From assembly GCA_024403615.1 (NCBI GenBank), contig JAKSRM010000003.1:1-64000 (forward strand): 64,000 nucleotides of DNA. Reading direction: 5' to 3'. A program made the position numbers and the translations under genes. The notes beneath the pieces were generated by a model. The model had not been told where the DNA came from and did no database searches. It saw nothing but the letters and a program-made list of their open reading frames with translations. The DNA is from Lachnospiraceae bacterium. Lineage in GTDB: Bacteria > Bacillota > Clostridia > Lachnospirales > Lachnospiraceae. Positions 27,562-36,243 of the stretch are shown one piece after another. Each line of letters starts with the position of its first letter. The stretch's first letter is position 1.

Positions 27562-28557
27562 TTAGTTTTCTTTTTTTCTTAATGCAATAACAGCTCCAGC
27601 CCCTGCAAGGAGAGATAAACTCGAAAGAATCATGAAAATCTCAGAATTATCTCCAGTCTTTGGATTTACCGGATCTACCGGGTCAACCGGATCTACCGGG
27701 TCAACCGGATCTACCGGGTCAACCGGATCCGGTTTTTCTTCCAGTGGATCATAAACGACAGATAAGTAAGCCGTATAGACGCGGTACATCGGACCATATG
27801 TATCATCATGAGGCTTTCCATTCACTGTTCCGATGATGTTCTCTGCAATAGAACAGTTTTCTGCTGGATCGAAAAATAAGTCTAGAGCATAGTAAAATCC
27901 TTTTTCAAAAGTTTTATTAGAATTCATCATCTCCCATTCATCGTCATCAGTTCCTGTATAAGATTCCTTTGCAATCTTAAACCAGGCAACATCGTAAAGA
28001 ATTACACCATCTTCCGCTACGGATTCAAAAGTCGGACCAAAATCAGGTTTTTCACCAAGCTTTGGCTCCGTGACAGTTGCATGAATTTCTGTTACCAGCA
28101 CGCTCAATGGGTCAAAAACGACAGATAAGTAAGCATCGGCATCTTCACGCCTGTACATCGGACCATATGTATCATCATGAGGCTTTCCATTCACTGTTCC
28201 GGTGATGTTCTCGTCAAAATAATATCCGTCTTTTGGGTCGAAATGTAAGTCTGGAGAATAGTAAAATCCTTTTTCAAAAGTTTCATCAGAATCCATCTTC
28301 ACCCAGCCATCGTCATCAGTTCCTGTATAAGATTCCTTTGCAATCTTAAACCAGAGAACAGCGGAAAGAGTTACACCATCTTCCGCTACGGATTCAAAAG
28401 TCGGACCAAAATCAGGTTTTTCGCCGAGCTTCGGCTCCGTAACAGTTACATGAATTTCTGTTACCGGTGTCAGGGATGTTGCAGCAAATGCTGTAGTACC
28501 TAATAAAGCAGTAATAAGCCCCACCATTAAAAGAACCGCTAATATTCTCTTTTTCAT
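27562..28557 (-). CDS. Repeat-bearing surface protein with sortase anchor
   Basis: 331 residues. Signal peptide at 1-~25 (MKKRILAVLLMVGLITALLG), two highly similar ~115-residue repeats (each opens VTEPKLGEKPDFGPTFESVA and holds GTVNGKPHDDTYGPMYR), a DPV stalk repeated six times, then the sorting signal NPKTGD, a hydrophobic helix and RKKEN. NPxTG fits a clostridial variant of LPxTG. The protein should be covalently fixed to the wall. The repeat function is unknown; no sortase gene is in view. Confidence 0.85.
   Translation of the reverse strand: MKKRILAVLLMVGLITALLGTTAFAATSLTPVTEIHVTVTEPKLGEKPDFGPTFESVAEDGVTLSAVLWFKIAKESYTGTDDDGWVKMDSDETFEKGFYYSPDLHFDPKDGYYFDENITGTVNGKPHDDTYGPMYRREDADAYLSVVFDPLSVLVTEIHATVTEPKLGEKPDFGPTFESVAEDGVILYDVAWFKIAKESYTGTDDDEWEMMNSNKTFEKGFYYALDLFFDPAENCSIAENIIGTVNGKPHDDTYGPMYRVYTAYLSVVYDPLEEKPDPVDPVDPVDPVDPVDPVDPVNPKTGDNSEIFMILSSLSLLAGAGAVIALRKKEN
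27671..27724. repeat. 18-bp tandem repeats coding the DPV stalk
   Basis: GGATCTACCGGGTCAACC occurs three times in a row (27671, 27689, 27707) with partial copies on each side. Each unit codes two DPV triplets. Such arrays can change copy number by slippage. Confidence 0.85.
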
Positions 28558-28621
28558 CTTCTTTCTCCTTCTTTGCCCTTTTATAAATTCAATTCAATGT
28601 CAATAATTTAGAGATTCGTTG

Positions 28622-28650
28622 ATTATATAAGATAATTCTTTTTTACACAA
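28622..28650 (-). promoter_or_regulatory. Promoter of the surface-protein gene
   Basis: Minus strand TTGTGT (28645-28650), 17-base spacer, TATAAT (28622-28627). The leader to the ATG at 28557 is about 58 bases and ends in GGAGAAAG. Confidence 0.7.
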
Positions 28651-28683
28651 GGCTTTTTTGGTGATGATATAATATGAGCTTTT

Positions 28684-29562
28684 TCATTCCTTAACAGGAT
28701 CCGCATCCCATGTTCCTGCAAGCAAGTCGGAAACAACTTTTCTTTCTACAGGCAGCCACTCTGCGAAAGCTTTTCTCAGACAGATTTCCCAGAAATCCCA
28801 CTCATGACGATAATCTGGAAGGATGAACTGAATAACTTCGCAGCCTAAATCTTTCAGATACTGAGCGCCATAAACAGAACCAGTATAAGCGATTGGGTCT
28901 TTGTCGCCACATGCCATAATAAATACTGGCAGATTTGCTCCCTGAGCAACTTTCGTTTCTACGGTATTATGAATATCGGAACGAGGAATATCGTTTGGTT
29001 GTTTCGGCATCGCCCAACCAGCAGCAATCATTCTCTCACGGAACTGTGCGTGGCCAGTGGTTGGCTTACCAGCGCCTGTGCTTTTTGGAGGAATGCCGCC
29101 AGACATAATCAGCGCATAAGAGAAACGGTCGCATTTATCTAACGCCATCTTCATGGCTCCGCCGCTTCCCATGGAGAGACCTCCGATGAAATTGTCCTCT
29201 CTCTTATCGGAAAGATTCGGGAATCTGGAAAAGATGAAGTTCCAAAGTTCCTCTGTTAAATACCGATAATATTTTCCACCACGTGGATAATCGGAATAGC
29301 CCGCATTGTAATCACAAGGACAGATAATCGCGCAGTTATATTCTACAGCATAGCGTGCGACGTTGGTCCAGTTCAAGTAGTCGGCATCATCACCGCTTCC
29401 ACCATGAAGCAGCCAGAGAACAGGGAATTTTTCCTCTGGTCCATAAATATCTTTTAATGGATAACCTACGTCAAAGCCCTGATCAAAGCTAGGAAGGATA
29501 GCCGTTACGTTTGTTGCCATTCCAAGCTCACGTGAAAAAAAGTTTAATCTCATTACAGCCAT
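28684..29562 (-). CDS. Putative esterase, alpha/beta hydrolase (PF00756-like)
   Basis: 292 residues, no signal peptide. It has HGG at 53-55 as oxyanion hole, GLSMG with nucleophile S130, a GDKDP segment with the acid (D220 or D222) and DYRHEW with H253, a full catalytic set. The fold is that of feruloyl/acetyl esterases and S-formylglutathione hydrolase-type enzymes. It follows the degenerate paralogue at 29573 by 10 bases, with the same length and conserved blocks. Part of the gene recurs in the mosaic pseudogene at 18167. Confidence 0.85.
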   Translation of the reverse strand: MAVMRLNFFSRELGMATNVTAILPSFDQGFDVGYPLKDIYGPEEKFPVLWLLHGGSGDDADYLNWTNVARYAVEYNCAIICPCDYNAGYSDYPRGGKYYRYLTEELWNFIFSRFPNLSDKREDNFIGGLSMGSGGAMKMALDKCDRFSYALIMSGGIPPKSTGAGKPTTGHAQFRERMIAAGWAMPKQPNDIPRSDIHNTVETKVAQGANLPVFIMACGDKDPIAYTGSVYGAQYLKDLGCEVIQFILPDYRHEWDFWEICLRKAFAEWLPVERKVVSDLLAGTWDADPVKE

Positions 29563-29572
29563 ATCTTACCTC

Positions 29573-30379
29573 CTACTCTGCACAAATGAACTCGTTCAGT
29601 TCAGTTTTTAATGCCTGGTCACAGAAATCCCAAAGATCCTCAATCTCGTATTTCTTTTCGCGAACAGAGAATCCTAACTCCCGTAAGTTCTTTGCTGCAC
29701 GCTCTGCATAAGCAGATAACTCTCCGTTTCCACGGTAGGATACGGAAATTTCCGGAAGTTCTGCTCCGCTTGCAACCAAAGCTTTGCCTTTTCCTAATAA
29801 ATCCGCATCATCCGGAAGAGCGTCATCTAATCCGACATGGATGGAAACGCCTTTTTCTGCAAGACCTTCATTAAAATCTTTCAAATAAGTTCCTTCCAGA
29901 TTTTCTTCAAAAGCGCCTTCGAAAAGTACAACCTTACTATATTTCTCTGGATTCATCAACGCTGCTTTCAAAGCCGCATAAGCACCTAAAGAAACGCCGC
30001 CAATGTAGTTGTCTTCACGTTTATCAGAAAGAGCCAGAGAGCTGGTTGCAACGGTCCAAAGTTCTTCCGTAATATGACGGATAAACTTCTGTCCTTTTGG
30101 ATCTTCCGAATAAAGTTTATTGTTGGTACATGGCATAACCACTGCTAAGTTATGCTCCTGAGCATAACGAGCAATCCCAGAGTTCCGTAAAAATTCAGAA
30201 TCGTCACCATACTCGCTACCGATCAGCCAAAGAGTTTTAAAACGAACGTCTCTTGGATATATCTCTTCATAGGTTTCTTTTGCATTCTCTTTCGTTGGAA
30301 CCAGGCTTGGCAGAAAAACGCTGAAATTTGCCTGCATGCCCCAAGTGAAAGACAAAATATTCATTTGTAAGGTTGCCAT
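29573..30379 (-). CDS. Esterase paralogue lacking parts of the catalytic site
   Basis: 268 residues. It aligns along its length with the next gene (ITEELW, LSDKREDN, GGVSLG blocks). The nucleophile S130 is kept in GVSLG, but HGG is replaced by IGSEYG, the acid loop GDKDP by RGNGEL, and the histidine segment RHEWDFW by IEDLWDF. It is therefore unlikely to hydrolyse esters in the standard way. It could be a partner or regulator of the active paralogue, or a gene in decay; the open frame and good SD favour a retained role. Promoter at 30414-30427. Confidence 0.75.
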   Translation of the reverse strand: MATLQMNILSFTWGMQANFSVFLPSLVPTKENAKETYEEIYPRDVRFKTLWLIGSEYGDDSEFLRNSGIARYAQEHNLAVVMPCTNNKLYSEDPKGQKFIRHITEELWTVATSSLALSDKREDNYIGGVSLGAYAALKAALMNPEKYSKVVLFEGAFEENLEGTYLKDFNEGLAEKGVSIHVGLDDALPDDADLLGKGKALVASGAELPEISVSYRGNGELSAYAERAAKNLRELGFSVREKKYEIEDLWDFCDQALKTELNEFICAE

Positions 30380-30413
30380 ATTTTTGCCTCCTTTTTGTAA
30401 GGTTTCGTTTTGC

Positions 30414-30444
30414 TTAATATAGCAGATTTTATATTAATTTTGAA
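30414..30444 (-). promoter_or_regulatory. Promoter of the esterase pair
   Basis: Minus strand TTCAAA (30439-30444), 17-base spacer, extended -10 TGCTATATT (TATATT at 30416-30421). The box lies in the same 14-mer, ATCTGCTATATTAA, as the MmgE/PrpD promoter. Confidence 0.6.
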
Positions 30445-30483
30445 TAGAATGTATTTATTCGAACCTTTTTAAGTCATCGATAC

Positions 30484-30520
30484 AAAAAAGCGGAAGTCCT
30501 TGATATTTCTGGACTTCCGC
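30484..30520 (-). terminator. Terminator of the PAP2 phosphatase gene
   Basis: GCGGAAGTCC (30490-30499) pairs with GGACTTCCGC (30511-30520); on the minus strand it is followed by a six-base U-run (30484-30489). Confidence 0.9.
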
Positions 30521-30532
30521 CTATTTTATATC

Positions 30533-31474
30533 TCAAGAATTATTGCTTCTTTTTTTACGGTTTCGACGCTTCAGCTTTTTGTCAATGACGCGGAACAGCA
30601 TCGGATAAGCACCTATAACTGCAAAACATGCAATGGTATAACGGATGGTTCGTACCATAAAGGAAAGTCCCGTTGCCGCTGACAGAAAATCTTTGGAAAA
30701 TGGTATTTCCAAAATTTTATCTACTATAATAAAAATAATAAGTCCGCCCAAAGTCCTGAGAATCATAAATAGTACATTTTTTGTATTTTTAAACCGGACA
30801 AGTTTTTCCTCAAAAATAAAGCCTGCAATGCAGCCAAGAGCAATGCCAAAGGAGGAAAAAAAGTCTGCGCTTTTACTGAAAAAGCATCCGACAATTCCAA
30901 TTACCACAATTATCAGATAGGCAATGTATTGATTTTTGATGCAGGAGATTACCAAAACCATTAAGGCAGAAATAGCCCAACCTGCCAATATGTCGGTAGG
31001 ATAATGGTTACCAAGAACAACCCTGGAAAGTCCGATAAGAACCGGAATCAAAAATAAAACAACTTTGAATGCTTTGTTCTTTACGATAAACCCCAAAGCA
31101 CCATAAGTGGATGCAGAGTTGGATGCATGACCACTTGGGAAAGAAAATCCCTGTATTGCCATATCGTAAGGATCGCCCTTACTTGACCGTGGTTTCAAAC
31201 AACGAATTTCCTCATGGTCAAAATATGGCCGACGACGCATAACGATATTGCCAAGTGTAACCGTGGTCATTAAGGATCCGATAAAATATAATCCAATTTT
31301 TCTGCCAAGATCCTTTTTGTATCCCCAATACAGAAAACCTATAATTAAAATAATTGCATACTCATCACCTAAAAACGTGATGAGTTCTAAGAACTTTTCC
31401 AAAATCGGTGGAACCCAGTTTTGAAGAAATGTAATTACTCCTGGTTCCCATGGAAGCCAAAATGCGTTTCCCAT
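30533..31474 (-). CDS. PAP2-family membrane phosphatase
   Basis: 313 residues, about eight membrane helices. The three PAP2 motifs are seen: the RRRPYF region, FSFPSGHASNS (motif 2, catalytic His) and SRVVLGNHYPTDILAG (motif 3). It likely dephosphorylates a lipid phosphate such as undecaprenyl diphosphate or phosphatidate at the outer face of the membrane. The C-terminal half is longer than in minimal PAP2 enzymes and ends in a basic tail. Single gene with its own terminator. Confidence 0.88.
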   Translation of the reverse strand: MGNAFWLPWEPGVITFLQNWVPPILEKFLELITFLGDEYAIILIIGFLYWGYKKDLGRKIGLYFIGSLMTTVTLGNIVMRRRPYFDHEEIRCLKPRSSKGDPYDMAIQGFSFPSGHASNSASTYGALGFIVKNKAFKVVLFLIPVLIGLSRVVLGNHYPTDILAGWAISALMVLVISCIKNQYIAYLIIVVIGIVGCFFSKSADFFSSFGIALGCIAGFIFEEKLVRFKNTKNVLFMILRTLGGLIIFIIVDKILEIPFSKDFLSAATGLSFMVRTIRYTIACFAVIGAYPMLFRVIDKKLKRRNRKKRSNNS

Positions 31475-31511
31475 AAAAAACTACCTCTCAATTATTCTTC
31501 GCAAAAATCAT

Positions 31512-31547
31512 AAAAATAGCGGAAATCCTTAAACTTGGATTCCCGCT
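31512..31547 (-). terminator. Terminator after tRNA-Gln
   Basis: AGCGGAAATCC (31518-31528) pairs with GGATTCCCGCT (31537-31547), one G-U, followed on the minus strand by five U (31512-31516). Confidence 0.8.
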
Positions 31548-31556
31548 GTTCTAGAA

Positions 31557-31628
31557 CAGGGCTAGGAGGATTCGAACCTCCAGATGACGGAGTCAGAGTC
31601 CGTTGCCTTACCATTTGGCGATAGCCCT
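31557..31628 (-). tRNA. tRNA-Gln (CTG)
   Basis: The 72-base complement folds as a cloverleaf: acceptor AGGGCTA/TAGCCCT, D arm, anticodon stem ACGGA/TCCGT with loop CTCTGAC (anticodon CTG) and T arm GGAGG-TTCGAAT-CCTCC. The discriminator is G; CCA is not encoded. The rest of the sequence matches the common glutamine tRNA, which more often has TTG. Confidence 0.93.
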
Positions 31629-31681
31629 TCAGCAACAGTCGTCATTATAAATCAGCGACGGTTTAATGTCAACGGAAAATT

Positions 31682-32683
31682 TTATTCGTATGCGACTTTT
31701 AATAAATAGAATTCCAAGAAAGCGGTCAGCACCATGGAAATAATAAAAGCCGCAAAAAATGACCAGTGGAAAATCGCTTGAATCGCAAAACAAATCAGCG
31801 CATAAATGGCGTAGCGGAAGATGGAAAAAATCAACCGTCGGACGCCTGGCGTGTATTTAATATTCCGGAAAATCGTATACCGTTCTACTACAAAATACAG
31901 CAGTGCATAAACACCCCAGCAGCAGAATATGGTTTCAAACATATGCCCGGAGCCCCAAAGGCTTTGGCTGATAATGACCATAATGATATTTAAAGCAATA
32001 CCGATCAGAGCGAACATTTCCGTCTGGAAATATCTACGATAAATCCGGGCCGTATCCAATAATGGCTTGAAATGGGTGTTGGAGTTGTTATCGAAATAAA
32101 TCGCTTCTATATCAATTTTTCCAACTTTGATTCCCTGTTTTTCTGCAATCAGAAGGAGGTTCAATTCATAATCATATTTCTCGCCGGAAACGTTCAGCAT
32201 CCAGTCAATATGCTTTACCGAAAAGCCTCGAAGACCTGACTGATTATCCGGCAGATAATGGTTGTTAGCCAGACAGAAAAAGAAACGAGACAAAGCGTTT
32301 CCAATTCTGGATTTCAACGGCGTCTTGGCATGCTTCAGACTACGGACAGAAATCACAAAGTCTTTTCCCCGCTCCAGTTCTTCCCGGATGCGACAAATGT
32401 CGCTGACCATATGCTGACCGTCGGAATCCGCCGTAATAAAAAACTCTGCTTCCGGAAACGCTTCTTGAATGCAACGCATTCCATTTTTCAGAGCGGCGCC
32501 TTTTCCCAGGTTTGTTGGATTCCGGAAAATTTTGCAATTCAAGTCATCAAAATAACGCTGCGTTTCCTCGCTGCTTCCATCGTCTACGACCAGACACTGG
32601 AAGTCTTTTTCCATCAGCTCATCTACCAGATTCTTTAATTGTTCTCCCGGGTTGTAGGCCGGAATTAAAACAACGGTCTTCAT
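31682..32683 (-). CDS. GT2 glycosyltransferase fused to a GtrA-like membrane domain
   Basis: 333 residues. Residues 1-~210 form a GT-A domain (VLIPAYNPG, VVDDGS, ADSDGQH with the metal-binding DxD); residues ~220-333 hold four hydrophobic helices of the GtrA/DPMS type. Such fusions transfer sugars to polyprenyl phosphate or flip the product. It begins 4 bases after the plsX stop and so is the last gene of the FakA-PlsX operon; why a lipid-sugar enzyme rides with fatty-acid genes is not clear. Confidence 0.88.
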   Translation of the reverse strand: MKTVVLIPAYNPGEQLKNLVDELMEKDFQCLVVDDGSSEETQRYFDDLNCKIFRNPTNLGKGAALKNGMRCIQEAFPEAEFFITADSDGQHMVSDICRIREELERGKDFVISVRSLKHAKTPLKSRIGNALSRFFFCLANNHYLPDNQSGLRGFSVKHIDWMLNVSGEKYDYELNLLLIAEKQGIKVGKIDIEAIYFDNNSNTHFKPLLDTARIYRRYFQTEMFALIGIALNIIMVIISQSLWGSGHMFETIFCCWGVYALLYFVVERYTIFRNIKYTPGVRRLIFSIFRYAIYALICFAIQAIFHWSFFAAFIISMVLTAFLEFYLLKVAYE

Positions 32684-32687
32684 TTTT

Positions 32688-33671
32688 TCAGTTCTTTAAA
32701 TAACCGCCTTGATTCAGTCTTATGGCCTGGGCGATACAGGACTTTATGGTATTTTCGTTAGCAGCTCCATGGGCTTTAATCACGATTTTCTTCGTTCCTA
32801 AAAATACAGCCCCTGCCCGATTGTTATAATCAAAAGTATCTTTTATTTTGTCGGAAATGATTTCGCTTCCTGCATTTTCTGCAATTTGAGCACATATGAG
32901 ACCAGCTTTTTCCAGCCCCTTTAAAATAACATTTCCCGTAAATCCATCACAAACTGCAGCGTCCACCGCACCGCTTAAAATGTCTCCGCCTTCAATATTA
33001 CCAATAAACTGATAGGTGGTGCCACTATTCTCCGACAGCTTTTCATACACTTCCCGGGACAAATCCGTTCCTTTGCCTGGCTCTTTTCCTACATTAATCA
33101 GGCCCACTTTTGGAAGTTCTTCTTTTTCTCCGTCGGAATAAAAGGCAGAGGCGAACTCTGCTCCCAAAGTTGCATAATCCGCAAAATCTTTTACTTTTGG
33201 ATTTAAGTTCGAACCACAATCGCAAAGGGCTACCCATTTTCCATTTTCGCAAAGCAGCATGCTGCAAAGAGCCGGCTGAAGAAGACCTTTCTTTAAGCCT
33301 AAATGGAAGCAAGAAGCTACCAGAGCGCAACCCGTAGAGCCAGCAGTAACCATGGCGCAAATGTCATCATCTTCCTTCAGGGCTTTGTAAGCCAACACCA
33401 TGGAAGAATCCGTCTTTTCCTTAATCACGCATCGCGGGTCGTCTTTATTGGTTACGAAACTGGTTGCGGGAAGAACGGAAATTCTTTTAAAAAGTTCTTC
33501 CGCTAAAACTTCTGCTTTCTCTGCCTCTTCCCTTACGACAATGTCTGCAATCAAAGGCTCTGTAACCAGTATCAGGTCATATTCCGTTTGTTCCAGCACA
33601 GATTTTACCGCTCCCCGGATGATTACTTCCGGTTTAGAATCTGCACCAAAGGTATCAATAATAATTTTCAT
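32688..33671 (-). CDS. plsX: Phosphate acyltransferase PlsX
   Basis: 327 residues. The start MKIIIDTFGADSKPE, the GSTGA-like VTAGSTGCALVAS segment, DCGSNLNPK and VCDGFTGNVILKG are PlsX hallmarks. PlsX converts acyl-ACP and acyl phosphate in phospholipid synthesis. The usual DAMGGD is DTFGAD here. It directly follows fakA (2 bases), matching its use of acyl phosphate made by the Fak kinase. Confidence 0.93.
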   Translation of the reverse strand: MKIIIDTFGADSKPEVIIRGAVKSVLEQTEYDLILVTEPLIADIVVREEAEKAEVLAEELFKRISVLPATSFVTNKDDPRCVIKEKTDSSMVLAYKALKEDDDICAMVTAGSTGCALVASCFHLGLKKGLLQPALCSMLLCENGKWVALCDCGSNLNPKVKDFADYATLGAEFASAFYSDGEKEELPKVGLINVGKEPGKGTDLSREVYEKLSENSGTTYQFIGNIEGGDILSGAVDAAVCDGFTGNVILKGLEKAGLICAQIAENAGSEIISDKIKDTFDYNNRAGAVFLGTKKIVIKAHGAANENTIKSCIAQAIRLNQGGYLKN

Positions 33672-33673
33672 AA

Positions 33674-35326
33674 TTAATCAATGGCAAAAATGTAATCGTA
33701 GATTTCCTGGCCACCGTAAATAAAGCCATACTCCAACCAGTCAAACTCATTCTGCAATAAATCTTCTATTTTTTTCAGCTCGTCCTCCGGCACATGGCTT
33801 CCGTAAAAGACAGCTGCTACAAACTTATCTTTTATGTCTTCCGTGTTTTCCAGCATTTTTCGGACCGCTTCTACCCGGTCTTCATCATCGCTTAACACTT
33901 TTTCTTTATTCAGGCCGATATAATGGCCTTTTTTCACGCTCAGGTCCGGATAATCCACATCTCGTACAGCAGTAGTAATCAGGCCCGTTGCGGTCTCTTT
34001 TATGGCATCGGTCATATCGCTGATAATCTTGTCTGCGCTTTGGCTAGAGTCAATCATGGAAAGAGCCGAATAACCTTCCGCGATGCTCTTCGCCTTTATG
34101 ACCACAACGTTCGCATCTTGATATAGTTCCGCCGCCTGCTCTGCTGCCATAACAATGTTGGAATTACAAGGCAAAACGATGATGGTCTGGGCCTCAATGT
34201 TTTCAAAAGCAGAAACGAAATCCTCCGTCGATGGATTCTCTGTCTGACCACCTTTGACAATGACGTCCACACCAATTTCCTTAAAATATTGTTCCAGTCC
34301 CTCGCCCGTTACACAGGCTACAATGGCGGTTTCTTTCACAATTTTTGCCGTCGGTTTCGTCTCTTTCACAATCAATGTCTCGTTATGTTGTAAAGACATA
34401 TTTTCAATTTTTGTCGTAATATATTCGCCAAACTGCTGGCAGAAATTTAAAACATCCCCTGGCTTAAAAGTATGAACATGAATTTTCACCAGGTCGTCAT
34501 CTTTCACTGCAACGATGGAATCTCCTACGGTTTCCAGATAATTTACGATAACGGAAACGTCGAATTCCGGAATGTTGACTTTTGCATTCTGAAGCTGAAG
34601 GATGAATTCCGTACAATAGCCAAATTCTAAAGTGCTGTCTGCATTAAAAGCCGACACATCGATCTGCTTGGAATCCTTCTGATTGGTCAGAAGATTGTCC
34701 GGCCCATCGATTTTCTCGCCCTTCATATATTTTTCTATGCCCTCAAAAATATAAACAAAACCAGCTCCGCCGGAATCAATAACGCCGGCTTCTTTTAATA
34801 CATCTAAGAGTTCTGGCGTATTGGCAAGAGAGGTCCTCATTTCCTTTAACAAAAGGGAAACCGCATCGTTAAAATCCTCTGGACAATTCCGCTGCAAGGC
34901 CTCGAAGCCTTCCCTCATAACCGTCAGAATCGTGCCTTCTGTCGGCTTAATTACCGCTTCGTAAGCTTTCTCCACACCTTTTCCGAAGGCCTGGCGGAAA
35001 TCCTCTGTTTTCAGGGTTTTCTTTCCTTCCACGCCCATAGCAAAGCCTTTCACGAACTGGGAAAGAATGACGCCGGAATTTCCCCGAGCCCCTAACAAAA
35101 CGCCGCGGGAAAAAGTTTTCATCAGTTCTCCCGCACTCTCGTAAAAGACGCTGGCTACCGAGCTTGCGCCACCTTCAAAGGTCATCATCATGTTCGTTCC
35201 TGTATCACCATCTGGCACAGGAAAAACATTTAAGGAATCCACTTCGTCTTTATTTATTTTTAGATTGGCCAGACCCGCAAGGATTGCTTCTTTCAGGCCC
35301 TCGCCGTCTACATGAGTAATAATCAT
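33674..35326 (-). CDS. fakA: Fatty acid kinase catalytic subunit FakA (DAK/YloV family)
   Basis: 550 residues from the ATG at 35326, which lies 4 bases after the upstream DegV stop; a longer reading starting inside that gene is less likely. The N-terminal DhaL-like ATP domain is seen in FPVPDGDTGTNM with metal-binding aspartates; the middle holds GGAGFVYIFEG and the C-terminal part the DegV-like fold. With FakB it phosphorylates fatty acids taken from outside. Confidence 0.92.
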   Translation of the reverse strand: MIITHVDGEGLKEAILAGLANLKINKDEVDSLNVFPVPDGDTGTNMMMTFEGGASSVASVFYESAGELMKTFSRGVLLGARGNSGVILSQFVKGFAMGVEGKKTLKTEDFRQAFGKGVEKAYEAVIKPTEGTILTVMREGFEALQRNCPEDFNDAVSLLLKEMRTSLANTPELLDVLKEAGVIDSGGAGFVYIFEGIEKYMKGEKIDGPDNLLTNQKDSKQIDVSAFNADSTLEFGYCTEFILQLQNAKVNIPEFDVSVIVNYLETVGDSIVAVKDDDLVKIHVHTFKPGDVLNFCQQFGEYITTKIENMSLQHNETLIVKETKPTAKIVKETAIVACVTGEGLEQYFKEIGVDVIVKGGQTENPSTEDFVSAFENIEAQTIIVLPCNSNIVMAAEQAAELYQDANVVVIKAKSIAEGYSALSMIDSSQSADKIISDMTDAIKETATGLITTAVRDVDYPDLSVKKGHYIGLNKEKVLSDDEDRVEAVRKMLENTEDIKDKFVAAVFYGSHVPEDELKKIEDLLQNEFDWLEYGFIYGGQEIYDYIFAID

Positions 35327-35330
35327 TGAT

Positions 35331-36221
35331 TTAAGCTTCTCCGATGATTGTCTCTTCTTTTCCAACCACATAGGAAATAATGGTTCCTGGTCCTACGGAC
35401 GCGCCTACAATCGGTCCGATGTAATCTAAGAATACCCCTTTACATCCAGTCTCGATTTTAATCTGTTCGCCTAATGCAATGGCGGACGCCTCGTCGTCCG
35501 CATGGGAAATATATACAATCTGATCTTTCAAATCGATGCCCATTTCTTTCTGATGAAGAGCGATTTCTTTCAATGCATTTTGGAAGCCTTTCGCTTTTTT
35601 GATAGCGAAATTCTGGCCCTTGGCATCGGAAATGATAATCGGTTTGATTCCAATTAAATTTCCGAAGAAGGCGCTGCTGGCGGTTACTCTACCAGCTCTC
35701 TTTAAATAGTCTAATTTTCCTACGGTTCCACACTGGTTTACGCAATTTCTGTTTTTCAGAAGGAATTCTTCCACCTCTTCGATGGACTTTCCTTCTTTTC
35801 TCATTTCGCTGGCCCACATAAGCTGAAGGCCCTGGCCAAAGGAACTATTCAGTGCATCCACGCAGATAATTTTCGCTTCTGGATTTTCTTCCATTAATTC
35901 CTTGGCTACAATCCTAGCCATGTTGATGGAACCAGAAAGTGCAGACGAACAAGCCACATATAATACGTCCTTGCCTTCATTTACACACTGACCAAATTTC
36001 TCGGAATAAAGCTCTGCCGGCACCTGGGTTGTGGTAATTCGTTTTCCAGAACGCATGGCCTCGTAAAATTCATGAGCCGTCATGGCCTCCCAGTCTAAAC
36101 TTGCCGGATATTCTTTTCCATCCAGGACAAAGTTCATCGGCACGTATTCTATTTCATATTTTTCTCTTAATTCTCTATTTAAATCGCAAGTGGAATCTCC
36201 GAATATTACAAAATCCCTCAT
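35331..36221 (-). CDS. DegV-family fatty acid-binding protein (FakB-like)
   Basis: 296 residues. FGDSTCDL, then TTQVPAELY, SSALSGSINMA (loop that holds the carboxylate) and KLDYLKRAGRVTASSA are standard DegV motifs. DegV proteins present fatty acid to FakA. Second of two FakB-like genes in tandem; the pair may differ in acyl preference, as known from staphylococcal FakB1/FakB2. Confidence 0.92.
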   Translation of the reverse strand: MRDFVIFGDSTCDLNRELREKYEIEYVPMNFVLDGKEYPASLDWEAMTAHEFYEAMRSGKRITTTQVPAELYSEKFGQCVNEGKDVLYVACSSALSGSINMARIVAKELMEENPEAKIICVDALNSSFGQGLQLMWASEMRKEGKSIEEVEEFLLKNRNCVNQCGTVGKLDYLKRAGRVTASSAFFGNLIGIKPIIISDAKGQNFAIKKAKGFQNALKEIALHQKEMGIDLKDQIVYISHADDEASAIALGEQIKIETGCKGVFLDYIGPIVGASVGPGTIISYVVGKEETIIGEA

Positions 36222-36243
36222 TTGCTGCTCCTTCTCTGCTTTT

